From NCBI RefSeq assembly GCF_000024545.1, contig NC_013947.1:4278001-4342000 (forward strand): a DNA stretch of 64,000 bases. Reading direction: 5' to 3'. The position numbers and the translations under genes were made by a program. Under the pieces are notes generated by a model, which did no database searches, was not told where the DNA came from, and was given only the letters and a program-made list of their open reading frames with translations. Below are positions 53,599 to 62,213 of this stretch, piece after piece. The first letter of the stretch is position 1; each line of letters starts with the position of its first letter. The stretch is from Stackebrandtia nassauensis DSM 44728. GTDB taxonomy: Bacteria; Actinomycetota; Actinomycetes; Mycobacteriales; Micromonosporaceae.

Positions 53599-55256
53599 CC
53601 ACGTTGATGACCGCCACCTCGTCGCTGCCGAGCCTGTTCGACGAGCTGTGCCTGGGCCGGATCCGCTGGGATCTGTTGCGGCCCTTCCCGATCCAGGGCG
53701 CCACCGACCGCGCCCACGGCGAGGCCGTCACCGGCGAACTGAACCGGGTGCTGGCCAAGTACGGCGAACCCCACCACACCGACACCTCGGCGCTGATCAC
53801 CAAGGAACTGCTGTGTGACCTGGCGGCCCCGGAACTGCTGGGGCCGCGCCCCGCCGAGACCGAACTGTCGGACACGAACCTGTTCCGGCTGCTGGAGACC
53901 GCCGCCGACTGGACCCCGGCGCTGGGTACGGCCACGGCCGTCAACCGGCTGCTGGGTGCCTGGTCGTATCTGCCGTTGACGCAGGACGGGCGGCTGCGCG
54001 AGTTCATCCTCGCCAACACGCCGGGCCGTGTCGGCGCCGGAGCCGACACCGACCTGTCCGGCGCGGGCAGCCGGTTGCGGTCCGTCACCGCCACCCCGGT
54101 TGACGACGGCTCCGCGTTCCTTCTCAACGGCACCAAGGCTTTCGTCACCAACGCCCCGATCGCCGACATCATCGACGTCTCGGCGACCGTCGTCGACGAC
54201 GCCCAGCCGCGGGTGGTGTTGTTCTTCCTCACCACCGACACGCCGGGCGTCGAGATCGGACACCGGCACGACCTGACCGGCCCCGACGGGCTGCCCAACG
54301 GCATGGTCCGGCTGACCGACGTGCGGGTGCCGAGGGAACACATCCTCGGCGACGCCGACCTCGGTTGGCAGTCCATACCGGACCTGACGTCGCTGATGGT
54401 GCGGGCGCGGTTCTTCGTCGTCTCGGCGCCGTCGCTGTCGCTCATCAAGCACTGTGTCCGGTCGGCGGCCGAGTTCGCCGCCCGCAGGCTGGTGGACCAG
54501 GTTCCGCTGGTCGAGTACGACTACATCGAGCACCTGCTGGCCGGGATCGGCGCCGAGCGCTTCGCCGCACAGAGCCTCGTCGACTGGTGCACCCTGGCCA
54601 CCGGCCGCGCCAACACGATCCCCGAGCAGCGGGTGGCCAAGAACCTGATGTCGATGGCCTGCTGGCGGGTCGCCGACCAGGCGACGTCCATCATGGGCGC
54701 CCAGGGAGTCGAGACCGCCGCCGGGAAACGGGACCGGGGCGCGCCCGCCGCCGGGTCCGTCGAACACGCCCTGCGGACGGCCCGGGCCATGCGGGTCGCG
54801 GGCGGGGTGGACTTCCTGGTCGACTACCTGGCCGGTTGCGCCGGGGTGTTCCCGCTCCACTACGACGCGGCACAGCCGGTCGGTTCCTCGACGGTGATCC
54901 CCGCCGATCTTCCCGATCCGCTGCGCGGTCACGCCGAGTTCCTCACCTGGGAGGTGCACCGGTTCGCCGAGCGGGCCCGCGCCTTCGTCAGGCGCTACCC
55001 CGATCCGGCGCAACTGCATGAGCGGCAGGCGATCCCGATCCTGATGAACCGGATCGCCTCGGAGCTGCTGGCGATGGTCCTGACCGTCGCGCGCGCCGGT
55101 GACCCCGGCACCGACCCGCTGCCGGTGGACCTGGCCAACACCTACTGCGCGCGGGCACGACGCCGGATCGCCGACGCGTTCCGGGAACTCAACGACGGCA
55201 CGCCCCCGGGGCGGCGCCGGATCGTCCGGGAACTCCTGAAGGGAGTGTCCAAATGA
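53595..55256 (+). CDS. Acyl-CoA dehydrogenase-like flavoenzyme
   Basis: 553 aa, longer than the usual 380-400. The ACAD middle domain is seen (AFLLNGTKAFVTNAPIADIIDV, the FAD/substrate GxKxxxTNA motif, and VRVPREHILGDADLGWQSI), followed by the helical C-terminal domain (SLVDWCTLATGR, SIMGAQGVETAAG). A C-terminal extension of about 120 aa is unexplained. In NRPS-PKS clusters such enzymes oxidise carrier-bound aminoacyl or acyl groups to the unsaturated form. The catalytic Glu is not certain. The ATG overlaps the TE stop and the LanB-like gene overlaps its stop by ATGA. Confidence 0.85.
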   Translation: MTTLMTATSSLPSLFDELCLGRIRWDLLRPFPIQGATDRAHGEAVTGELNRVLAKYGEPHHTDTSALITKELLCDLAAPELLGPRPAETELSDTNLFRLLETAADWTPALGTATAVNRLLGAWSYLPLTQDGRLREFILANTPGRVGAGADTDLSGAGSRLRSVTATPVDDGSAFLLNGTKAFVTNAPIADIIDVSATVVDDAQPRVVLFFLTTDTPGVEIGHRHDLTGPDGLPNGMVRLTDVRVPREHILGDADLGWQSIPDLTSLMVRARFFVVSAPSLSLIKHCVRSAAEFAARRLVDQVPLVEYDYIEHLLAGIGAERFAAQSLVDWCTLATGRANTIPEQRVAKNLMSMACWRVADQATSIMGAQGVETAAGKRDRGAPAAGSVEHALRTARAMRVAGGVDFLVDYLAGCAGVFPLHYDAAQPVGSSTVIPADLPDPLRGHAEFLTWEVHRFAERARAFVRRYPDPAQLHERQAIPILMNRIASELLAMVLTVARAGDPGTDPLPVDLANTYCARARRRIADAFRELNDGTPPGRRRIVRELLKGVSK

Positions 55257-57790
55257 GTGCCGAACACCTGATCCCGCTGCCGGGCTCGGACTGGAAGTTG
55301 TGGCGCGAGTGTTCGCTGCGCAGCGCCGGGTTCCCGGTCGAACTCGCGTCGCGGTTCTCGGATCCGGCGATCGTTCGCGAGGCCCTGGCCGAGGAGTCCG
55401 GAGGTGACTTCGTCGACCGGTACACGGAAGCGGTCGACCGCTCGGTCAAGGCACTGCGCTCGTTCGTGGAGCTGCCCGGGTTCCGGGAGGCCGTCGCCTG
55501 GCAGAACCCGGCGATCCTGCACAACTGGCTGACGAAGATGGCGCATTCGGGCGACGACCGCAAACTGCGCAAGAACCGGTACATGAAGGCGGTGGCGTCG
55601 TACGCGCAGCGCTACTTCACCAAGAACGACACCATCGGCTTCTTCGGGCCGGTCGGCTGGGCCACCTGGGACGACGACGTCGCGGAGCTTCAGGTGACCA
55701 CGGGCGCGAAGCTGCTACGCCGTCGGGCCACGTACTTCGAGACCTGGGCGATCGAGGCGCTGGCGGGCGTGCTGGCGGAGGATCCCCGGTTGCGGCCGTG
55801 GCTGCGGCCCCGGCTGGTGGCCGGATGCTGGCGCGACGCGTCCAGTGTGAACCGTCCCTACGCCGCGCCGTTCCCGCTGGACGCCGAACAGGCCGCACTG
55901 CTCGACGCCTGCGACGGATCCCGGACCGTACGCCAACTGGCGCAGGCGTTCGAGACCTCGCAGCGGTGGGACGAGCCGGAGATCATCTCGCAGCTGACGA
56001 CGTGGTGCGACCAAGAGCTGGTCGAGCTCGATTTCGCCGGGCCGATCGAGGCCCGGCCGGAGCTGCGGTTGCGTCAGCAACTGGAGTCCATTGGTGACGA
56101 TGAGGCGCGGCTTCACGCGCTGGAGCAGCTGACCCGGTTGGAGGCGGCCCGGTACCGGGTGACGCTGAGCCGGGGCGACCCCGAGGGGGTGGCCGACGCG
56201 TGCGTGAATCTGGCGCGGGTCTTCGAGGACATCACCAAACGCAAGTCGAGCCGCAACGACGGCAAGATGTACGCGGGCCGGACTCTGGTCTATGAGGACA
56301 CTCGCCGCGATGTCGATGTCACCCTGGGGGCGTCGGTGCTGGCGGAGTTGGCGCCGCCGCTGCGGATCGTGCTGGACTCGGCCGCGTGGCTGATCGCGCG
56401 GGCCGGTGAGGTGCTGCACGATCGGCTGCGCGATCTGGTGCGGGCCTACCAGTCCGACACCGGTGGCAGCGGCATGCCGCTGCCGGAGCTGCTGGCCCGG
56501 TCGACGCCGATCCTGCATCCGTGGAACCCCGGCGACTCGCCGCTGGGCGCGGTGCGCGAGGAGTTCCAGAGCCGCTGGGCGCGGGTGCTCGGTGAACCCG
56601 AGTGGGTGCAAAGCTGGCAGACCGATCCGGAACCGGCCGACGCGCCGCCACCGGACGATCCGGAGGAGCCGGACACCGTCAAGCCGAGGCCGCCGCCGCG
56701 CGGCCCCGACGACGCGGGCACGGTCAAGCCGAAGCCACCCCCGCGTGGCCCCGACGAGGCCACGCTGGCCGACGGGGAGACCGCCTCGGGGCACCGGCCG
56801 GACGAGGTCGCCATCGGCGAAGCGCGGGCGCCGCGGCGACAGTTCGCGTCGCGCGATCTCGTCGAGCGGGCCGCGCGGTTGTTCCCGCCCGCGCCCGCAC
56901 CGTGGGCCGGGGCCATGCACCTGTCCCCCGACATCATGATCGCCGCCCGCGACGCGCAGGCCGTCAACGATGGCGACTTCGCGTTCGTGCTCGGCGAACT
57001 GCACCTGGCCAACAACACCCTCCAGGCCCGGCCGTTCGTCGAGATGCACGACGATCCCGACGCCCTGCTGGCCGCCACCGAGTCCGACTTCGGCGACGAA
57101 CGTGTCTACTATGTCCCGACCCGCAAGTCGCCGCAGGTCAACTCGCGCGCCTACCCGTCGGCGATCCTGCCGCCGTCCTACACCTACTGGTGTCTGCACG
57201 ACGACTCCGGCGGCGCGGCGGGCCCGGTGATCCCGGCCGGAACCATGACCGTGTTCCTCGACGGCGACCGGCTGCGGGTCCGCGACCGCGACGGCCGCGA
57301 GTTCGGCCTGCTCGCCGTCCTGGACGAGCAGCTGGCCTGGCCGATCGCCGACATCTTCGCCCCGATCCCGAAACGTCGGCACCAGCCGCGCTTCTCGATC
57401 GACAAGCTCGTGCTGCACCGCGAGAGCTGGCACTTCCTCGCCGACGAGCTCGACTGGGCCTTCGCCTCGACCCCGGCCGAGCGGTTCCGCGAAGCCCAGC
57501 ACTGGTGCCGCGAGCAGGCCATCCCCTCCCGGGTGTTCTACAAACTGTCCACGGAGGAGAAACCCTGCTTCGGCGACCTGTCCAGCGTCGCGCTCGTCGA
57601 ATGCCTGGCCCAGGCCATCCGGGCCGCCGTCGAGCAGGACGAGACCGCCACCGTCGGCCTCAGCGAGATGCTGCCCGACCTGCACCAGGCCTGGCTGCCC
57701 GGGCCGGACGGCGAAATGTACACATCGGAACTTCGATTCGTGGCCGTGAACCCGCACGGCACCGACAACATCCTCGACACCCCTTCCTAA
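55253..57790 (+). CDS. LanB-type lantibiotic dehydratase N-terminal domain protein, no elimination domain
   Basis: 845 aa. The N-terminal glutamylation-type domain of LanB is recognisable: KNRYMKAVASYAQRYFTKNDTIGFFGPVGW, AGRTLVYEDTRRDVDVTLG and IPSRVFYKLSTEEKPCFGDLSSVALVECLAQAI. The SpaB_C elimination domain expected after it in full LanB enzymes is not visible, which is the layout of tRNA-dependent peptide ligases (PEARLs). Inserted at about 457-530 is a Pro/Asp-rich linker with a 15-residue repeat, TVKPRPPPRGPDD (475-487) and TVKPKPPPRGPDE (490-502). No precursor peptide gene is seen in the operon. Role is inferred only. Confidence 0.75.
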   Translation: MSAEHLIPLPGSDWKLWRECSLRSAGFPVELASRFSDPAIVREALAEESGGDFVDRYTEAVDRSVKALRSFVELPGFREAVAWQNPAILHNWLTKMAHSGDDRKLRKNRYMKAVASYAQRYFTKNDTIGFFGPVGWATWDDDVAELQVTTGAKLLRRRATYFETWAIEALAGVLAEDPRLRPWLRPRLVAGCWRDASSVNRPYAAPFPLDAEQAALLDACDGSRTVRQLAQAFETSQRWDEPEIISQLTTWCDQELVELDFAGPIEARPELRLRQQLESIGDDEARLHALEQLTRLEAARYRVTLSRGDPEGVADACVNLARVFEDITKRKSSRNDGKMYAGRTLVYEDTRRDVDVTLGASVLAELAPPLRIVLDSAAWLIARAGEVLHDRLRDLVRAYQSDTGGSGMPLPELLARSTPILHPWNPGDSPLGAVREEFQSRWARVLGEPEWVQSWQTDPEPADAPPPDDPEEPDTVKPRPPPRGPDDAGTVKPKPPPRGPDEATLADGETASGHRPDEVAIGEARAPRRQFASRDLVERAARLFPPAPAPWAGAMHLSPDIMIAARDAQAVNDGDFAFVLGELHLANNTLQARPFVEMHDDPDALLAATESDFGDERVYYVPTRKSPQVNSRAYPSAILPPSYTYWCLHDDSGGAAGPVIPAGTMTVFLDGDRLRVRDRDGREFGLLAVLDEQLAWPIADIFAPIPKRRHQPRFSIDKLVLHRESWHFLADELDWAFASTPAERFREAQHWCREQAIPSRVFYKLSTEEKPCFGDLSSVALVECLAQAIRAAVEQDETATVGLSEMLPDLHQAWLPGPDGEMYTSELRFVAVNPHGTDNILDTPS

Positions 57791-57798
57791 GGACTGCC

Positions 57799-59511
57799 AT
57801 GTCAAGTGTTCCCTTTCACGACCCCGGCGAACCCAATACCGCCAGCCCACTGCGATATCTACTGTGGCTGACGGCCCGGCAGCCACTGCGGGTCTTCGCG
57901 GTCGCCGCGCTGACCAGCCTGTCGATCACCGGCATGATCCTGGCGCCGTTCTTCGTCGCCCACGCCATCGACGACGGTCTGGTCCCGCGTGACTGGACCC
58001 CGCTTTTGTGGTGGTCGGCCGGGGTGATCGGCCTCGGCCTGGTCACCGCCGCCGCGATCGTCTACCAGCAGCGCACTCTCACCTTCGCCAAGCTCGACTC
58101 GATGTACCGGACGGTCGCGGTGACCACCCGGCAGATCGCCCGGCTGGGCGCCACCCTCCCCAAGCGAGTATCCACAGGGGAGATCGTCAACGTCGGCGGC
58201 ATGGACGTCGCGGCCATCGGCGAGGCGATGAGCGTCGCCGGACCCGGGATCGGTTCGATCGCGGCGCTGGTCGTGGTCGGGGTGCTGCTGTTCTCGATCT
58301 CGCCGATCCTGGGCGCGGTCGTGTTCGTCGGCACGCCGCTGATGGTGCTGGCGGTCGGCCCGCTGCTGGAACGGTTGCAGAGCCGCGAGTCCGACTACCG
58401 TGACCACCAGGGCGAACTGACCGCCCGCTCGGCCGACATCGTCGCCGGGCTGCGGGTGCTGCGCGGCGTCGGCGGCGAGCGCGCGTTCGCCGACCGCTAC
58501 CGCGCCCGCTCGGCCGCGCTGTTGCGCGAGGGCTACAAGGTCGGCGCCGTCACCAGCTGGGTGCGGTCCTTCGAGACCGCGCTGCCGGGCCTGTTCCTGG
58601 CGGCGGTGGTGTGGATCGCGGCCCGGCTGGCGGCCTCGGGAGCCATCAGCATCGGCGAGATGGTCGCCGTCTACGGCTACACCGCGATGCTGATGCTGCC
58701 CATGAACTGGATCCTGGGTTCGGTCATCAACGCGATCCGCGGCCTGGTGGCGGCCAAACGCGTCATCACGGTACTGCGGTTGCGCCCCAACGTGTCCGAC
58801 GGCACCGAGACCAAACCGGGACCGACGGCACCGTCCAGTCTGCACGACCCCGGCTCGGGACTGACCGTCCCGGCGGGGACCATGCTGGTGCTGGCCGCCG
58901 CCGACCCGGCCGAGTCACGGGCGCTGGCCGACCGGCTGGGCCGCCACGAGGACTCCGACGTCAGCTTCGGCGACGTCCGACTGTCCGACATGGCGCTGTC
59001 GGAGGTGCGGGAGCGGATCCTGGTCGCCGACAACGACGCCTTCCTGTTCGCCGGAACCGTTCGCCAGATCGTCAGGGGCGGCGCCGAACCCGACGACGCG
59101 GGCGTCACCAGCGCATTGCGCGCGGCTGTGGCCGAGGACATCGTCACCGCGTTGCCCGAGGGCATCGACACCAGAATGGACACCCAGGCGCGCGAACTGT
59201 CCGGCGGTCAACGGCAACGGCTGCGGCTGGCCCGCGCGATCCACGCCGACCCCGAGGTGCTGATCCTCGTCGAACCGACCTCGGCCGTGGACGCCCACAC
59301 CGAGGCCACCATCGCCGAACGGTTGCGCGAGGCCCGAAGCGGCCGCACCACGATCGTCGTCAGTTCCTCCCCGCTGCTGGCCGACCGCGCCGACAGCGTC
59401 GCCTTCCTCGCCGACGGCAAGATCGCCGCGACCGGCAACCACCAAGACCTCATGGACGAAAGCCCCGAGTACCGGGCGCTGGCCGGACGCAGCATAGGAG
59501 TGCGGGCATGA
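57799..59511 (+). CDS. ABC exporter subunit 1 (TMD-NBD) with degenerate ATP site
   Basis: 570 aa. Six TM helices (about 25-320) are followed by an NBD with an intact signature LSGGQRQRLRLARAI but lost nucleotide-site residues: the P-loop region reads VLAAADPAES (about 364-375, no GKS/T), Walker B is VLILVEPTSAVD (VE instead of DE) and the H-loop is VSSSPLL (no His). With the next gene it should form a heterodimer. It starts 8 bp after the LanB-like gene, and its stop overlaps the partner's start (ATGA). It is the likely exporter or self-resistance system for the product. Confidence 0.92.
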   Translation: MSSVPFHDPGEPNTASPLRYLLWLTARQPLRVFAVAALTSLSITGMILAPFFVAHAIDDGLVPRDWTPLLWWSAGVIGLGLVTAAAIVYQQRTLTFAKLDSMYRTVAVTTRQIARLGATLPKRVSTGEIVNVGGMDVAAIGEAMSVAGPGIGSIAALVVVGVLLFSISPILGAVVFVGTPLMVLAVGPLLERLQSRESDYRDHQGELTARSADIVAGLRVLRGVGGERAFADRYRARSAALLREGYKVGAVTSWVRSFETALPGLFLAAVVWIAARLAASGAISIGEMVAVYGYTAMLMLPMNWILGSVINAIRGLVAAKRVITVLRLRPNVSDGTETKPGPTAPSSLHDPGSGLTVPAGTMLVLAAADPAESRALADRLGRHEDSDVSFGDVRLSDMALSEVRERILVADNDAFLFAGTVRQIVRGGAEPDDAGVTSALRAAVAEDIVTALPEGIDTRMDTQARELSGGQRQRLRLARAIHADPEVLILVEPTSAVDAHTEATIAERLREARSGRTTIVVSSSPLLADRADSVAFLADGKIAATGNHQDLMDESPEYRALAGRSIGVRA

Positions 59512-61247
59512 ACGAACGATTCCCAGTGGCCGACCGCAACCAGGTCCGCCAAGCCCTGTGGCGACTGATCAAACTGGAACGCAGCGCCGTGGCGGGACTG
59601 CTGGTGCTGTACCTGGCCGCCGCGGTCGTCGGCGTCGCCGCGCCGGTACTGCTCGGCGAGATCGTCGACCGGGTCAGCGCGGGCGACGGCGGCGTCGACG
59701 TGCTGGCGGGCCTGATCGTCGCCTCGATCGCGGCACAACTGGTGCTGGTGCGCTATTCCCGCTACGTGGGGCACCGCTTCGGCGAACGGGCACTGGCCCG
59801 GATGCGGGAACAGTTCGTCGACCGGATCCTGAAGCTCCCGCTGTCGAAGGTGGAGCGAGCCGGTACCGGTGACCTGATGACCCGCAACTCGCTGGACGTG
59901 TCCACGGTGGGCACGATGCTGCGCGACGCGATCCCGGAGATCTTCATCAGCCTCGTCAACGCGGCGATCATCCTCGCGGCCGTGTTCTACCTGCATCCGC
60001 TGCTGGGGCTGTGCGTGTTCCTGATGGTTCCCACCGTCTACGCCGGAACCCGCTGGTACCTGAAGCGGGCCCGCGACGGCTATCTGGCCGAGGGCGACGC
60101 CAACACCGAGCTCACCGAGACGCTGGCGGCCACGGCCGACGGGGCCAGGACACTGGAGATCCACCGGATGGAGTCCGAACGGGTAGCCGCCGGGGCCGAG
60201 ACCATCCGGCACGCCTACAAGACCCGGCGCTACACGCTCTTCCTGCGCAGCATCCTGTTCCCGTCCCTGGACGGGTCCTATCCGCTGCCGATCGCGGGCA
60301 TGCTGATCGTGGGCGGTGTCCTGTACTTCAACGACGCCATCAGTCTCGGCGTCATCGTCGCGGCCACCATGTTGAGCCGCCAGTTCGTCGAACCCTTCGA
60401 CATGGTGCTGCTGTGGGTGGAGAAACTCCAGCTGGGCAACGCCTCCCTTGCTCGCGTCGAGGGCGTCGGTCTGGTGGAGGGCAACGGAAAGGCCCGCGAC
60501 GCCGAACCCGACGGCGACCGCCTCAAAGCCTCCGATGTGTACTACACCTACGACGGTGACCGCGACGTCCTGCACGGCGTCAGCCTGGACGTGACCCCCG
60601 GCGAACGCCTGGCGATGGTCGGACCGTCGGGCGCCGGGAAGTCCACTCTGGGCCGGATCCTTGCCGGAATCGACGCCCCCCGCTCCGGCGACATCGCACT
60701 GGGCGGCGTCCCGGTCACAAAACTACCGTTGGAGCGACTGCGCGGCCTGATCATGCTGGTCACCCAGGAACACCACGTTTTCCGGGGCACGCTGCGCGAC
60801 AATCTCGCGCTGGCCGACGAATCCGCCACCGACGCCAAGATGCTCGGCGCGCTGTCGGTCGTCAACGCCGACTGGGTCAACGACCTGCCCGAGGGCCTCG
60901 ACACCGAACTGGGCAACGACACCCTCGAACTCGACGCCGCCCAGGCCCAGCAACTGGCGCTGGCCCGCGTCGTGTTGGCCGACCCGCACACGGTGATCCT
61001 GGACGAGGCCACATCCATGCTGGACCCGACCGTCGCCCGCCACGCCGAGTCGGCGCTGGCGGCGGCCCTGGCGGGCCGCACCGTGATCGCGATCGCGCAC
61101 CGGCTGCACACCGCGCACGACGCGCAGCGGGTGGCCGTCATCGAGAACGGTCGCCTCGTCGAACTGGGCAGCCACGGCGAACTCACCGCCGCCGGCGGCT
61201 CCTACGCCGCGCTGTGGCACAGCTGGCGCGGCGACTCGAAGAACTGA
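59508..61247 (+). CDS. ABC exporter subunit 2 (TMD-NBD), catalytic partner
   Basis: 579 aa. Six TM helices (about 25-310) and an NBD with intact Walker A GPSGAGKSTLGRIL (about 371-382), Q-loop VTQEHHVFRGTLRDN, Walker B VILDEATSMLD and H-loop IAHRLHT, but the ABC signature is degenerate: LELDAAQAQQLALARV in place of LSGGQ. It therefore complements subunit 1, which keeps LSGGQ but lost the P-loop. Together they make one consensus and one dead ATP site. Last gene of the cluster. Confidence 0.93.
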   Translation: MNERFPVADRNQVRQALWRLIKLERSAVAGLLVLYLAAAVVGVAAPVLLGEIVDRVSAGDGGVDVLAGLIVASIAAQLVLVRYSRYVGHRFGERALARMREQFVDRILKLPLSKVERAGTGDLMTRNSLDVSTVGTMLRDAIPEIFISLVNAAIILAAVFYLHPLLGLCVFLMVPTVYAGTRWYLKRARDGYLAEGDANTELTETLAATADGARTLEIHRMESERVAAGAETIRHAYKTRRYTLFLRSILFPSLDGSYPLPIAGMLIVGGVLYFNDAISLGVIVAATMLSRQFVEPFDMVLLWVEKLQLGNASLARVEGVGLVEGNGKARDAEPDGDRLKASDVYYTYDGDRDVLHGVSLDVTPGERLAMVGPSGAGKSTLGRILAGIDAPRSGDIALGGVPVTKLPLERLRGLIMLVTQEHHVFRGTLRDNLALADESATDAKMLGALSVVNADWVNDLPEGLDTELGNDTLELDAAQAQQLALARVVLADPHTVILDEATSMLDPTVARHAESALAAALAGRTVIAIAHRLHTAHDAQRVAVIENGRLVELGSHGELTAAGGSYAALWHSWRGDSKN

Positions 61248-61258
61248 GACCCACCCCG

Positions 61259-61288
61259 GGACTGGCCCGCCGAACGGCGGGTCAGTCC
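61259..61288. terminator. Hairpin at the end of the cluster
   Basis: GGACTG-G-CCCGCC (61259-61271) pairs with GGCGGG-T-CAGTCC (61276-61288) around loop GAAC, 11 bp after the exporter stop. There is no U-tract. It overlaps the stop codon of the convergent carbonic anhydrase gene and may terminate transcription from both sides. Confidence 0.6.
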
Positions 61289-61983
61289 ACCAGGGTCACC
61301 TTGCCGGTGTCGAGGTCGTAGCGGGCACCGACCACCGTCAGCTCGCCGGCCTCGACCTTCTCGGCCACGATGTCGCTGCGCCGCTGCAACTGCTCGACGA
61401 CGTCGACGATGTTGGCGCGGACACCGTTCTCCACCTTGTCGCCCGGTTCGTCGAGCACGGGCTCCACGACCGGCCGCAGGGCCTCCACGATCGCGGCGAT
61501 GTGGCCGGGCGGTTCGGTCCCGCTCTCGATCGCGTCGATGGTGGCGGTGATCGCCCCGCACCGCTCGTGGCCCAACGCCATCAACAGCGGCGGCGCGAAC
61601 TCCTCGATGGCGAACTCGATGCTGCCCAGCAGCAGTTCGTCGGGGATGTTGCCCGCGATGCGGTGGTCGAAGACGTCGCCGAGCCCCTGATCGAACAGGA
61701 TCTCCGGCGGCACTCGCGAATCCGCGCACCCGATGGTGATCGCGAACGGGTGCTGCCCCTTGGCCACCTCGTGCAGGTACTCCAACGACTGGTGCGGGTG
61801 CCGGGAATGCCCCTTGATGTATCGACGGTTGCCGCGCATCAACCGGTCGAGCGCCGCGTCGGGGCTGGCGGCCTGGTCCTCGGCGATCGCCGAGGGAGCC
61901 AGCGCGACGGTCCCGGCGGTACCGGCGACGGCCAGGCCCGCGGTGGTGAGCAGAGTTCTGCGATGGACAGGTTTGAGCCGCAT
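61282..61983 (-). CDS. Beta-carbonic anhydrase with Tat-like signal
   Basis: 233 aa. Zinc ligands C86, H139 and C142 with the D88-R90 dyad (CADSRVPPE and GHERCGA) define a beta-class carbonic anhydrase. The N-terminus HRRTLLTTAGLAVAGTAGTVALA has a twin-arginine RRxLL pattern and hydrophobic core with cleavage near AIA-EDQ, so it is probably exported folded with its zinc. ATG 61983 has GGAG upstream; the longer open frame is not supported. It hydrates CO2 outside the membrane. Confidence 0.93.
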   Translation of the reverse strand: MRLKPVHRRTLLTTAGLAVAGTAGTVALAPSAIAEDQAASPDAALDRLMRGNRRYIKGHSRHPHQSLEYLHEVAKGQHPFAITIGCADSRVPPEILFDQGLGDVFDHRIAGNIPDELLLGSIEFAIEEFAPPLLMALGHERCGAITATIDAIESGTEPPGHIAAIVEALRPVVEPVLDEPGDKVENGVRANIVDVVEQLQRRSDIVAEKVEAGELTVVGARYDLDTGKVTLVD

Positions 61984-62213
61984 GGAATCTCCGATGGGGT
62001 TTGCGGAGCAGGGTGTGAGTTCCGTGTCCGCCAGGGGAAGTGGCGGGCGCCCCGTCCACACTACTCCCGCCGGAACGGGTCTGTTTCGGAGGTTTCTCAC
62101 GTACGCGAGGTTCGCGACCACCCCCACCCGAATCTCACTGGATACGATGAGGTTCCCGGCACGATCCCCATTGCCCACTCCATTGCCCCAGCACAACCCC
62201 GAACGGAGCCCCC

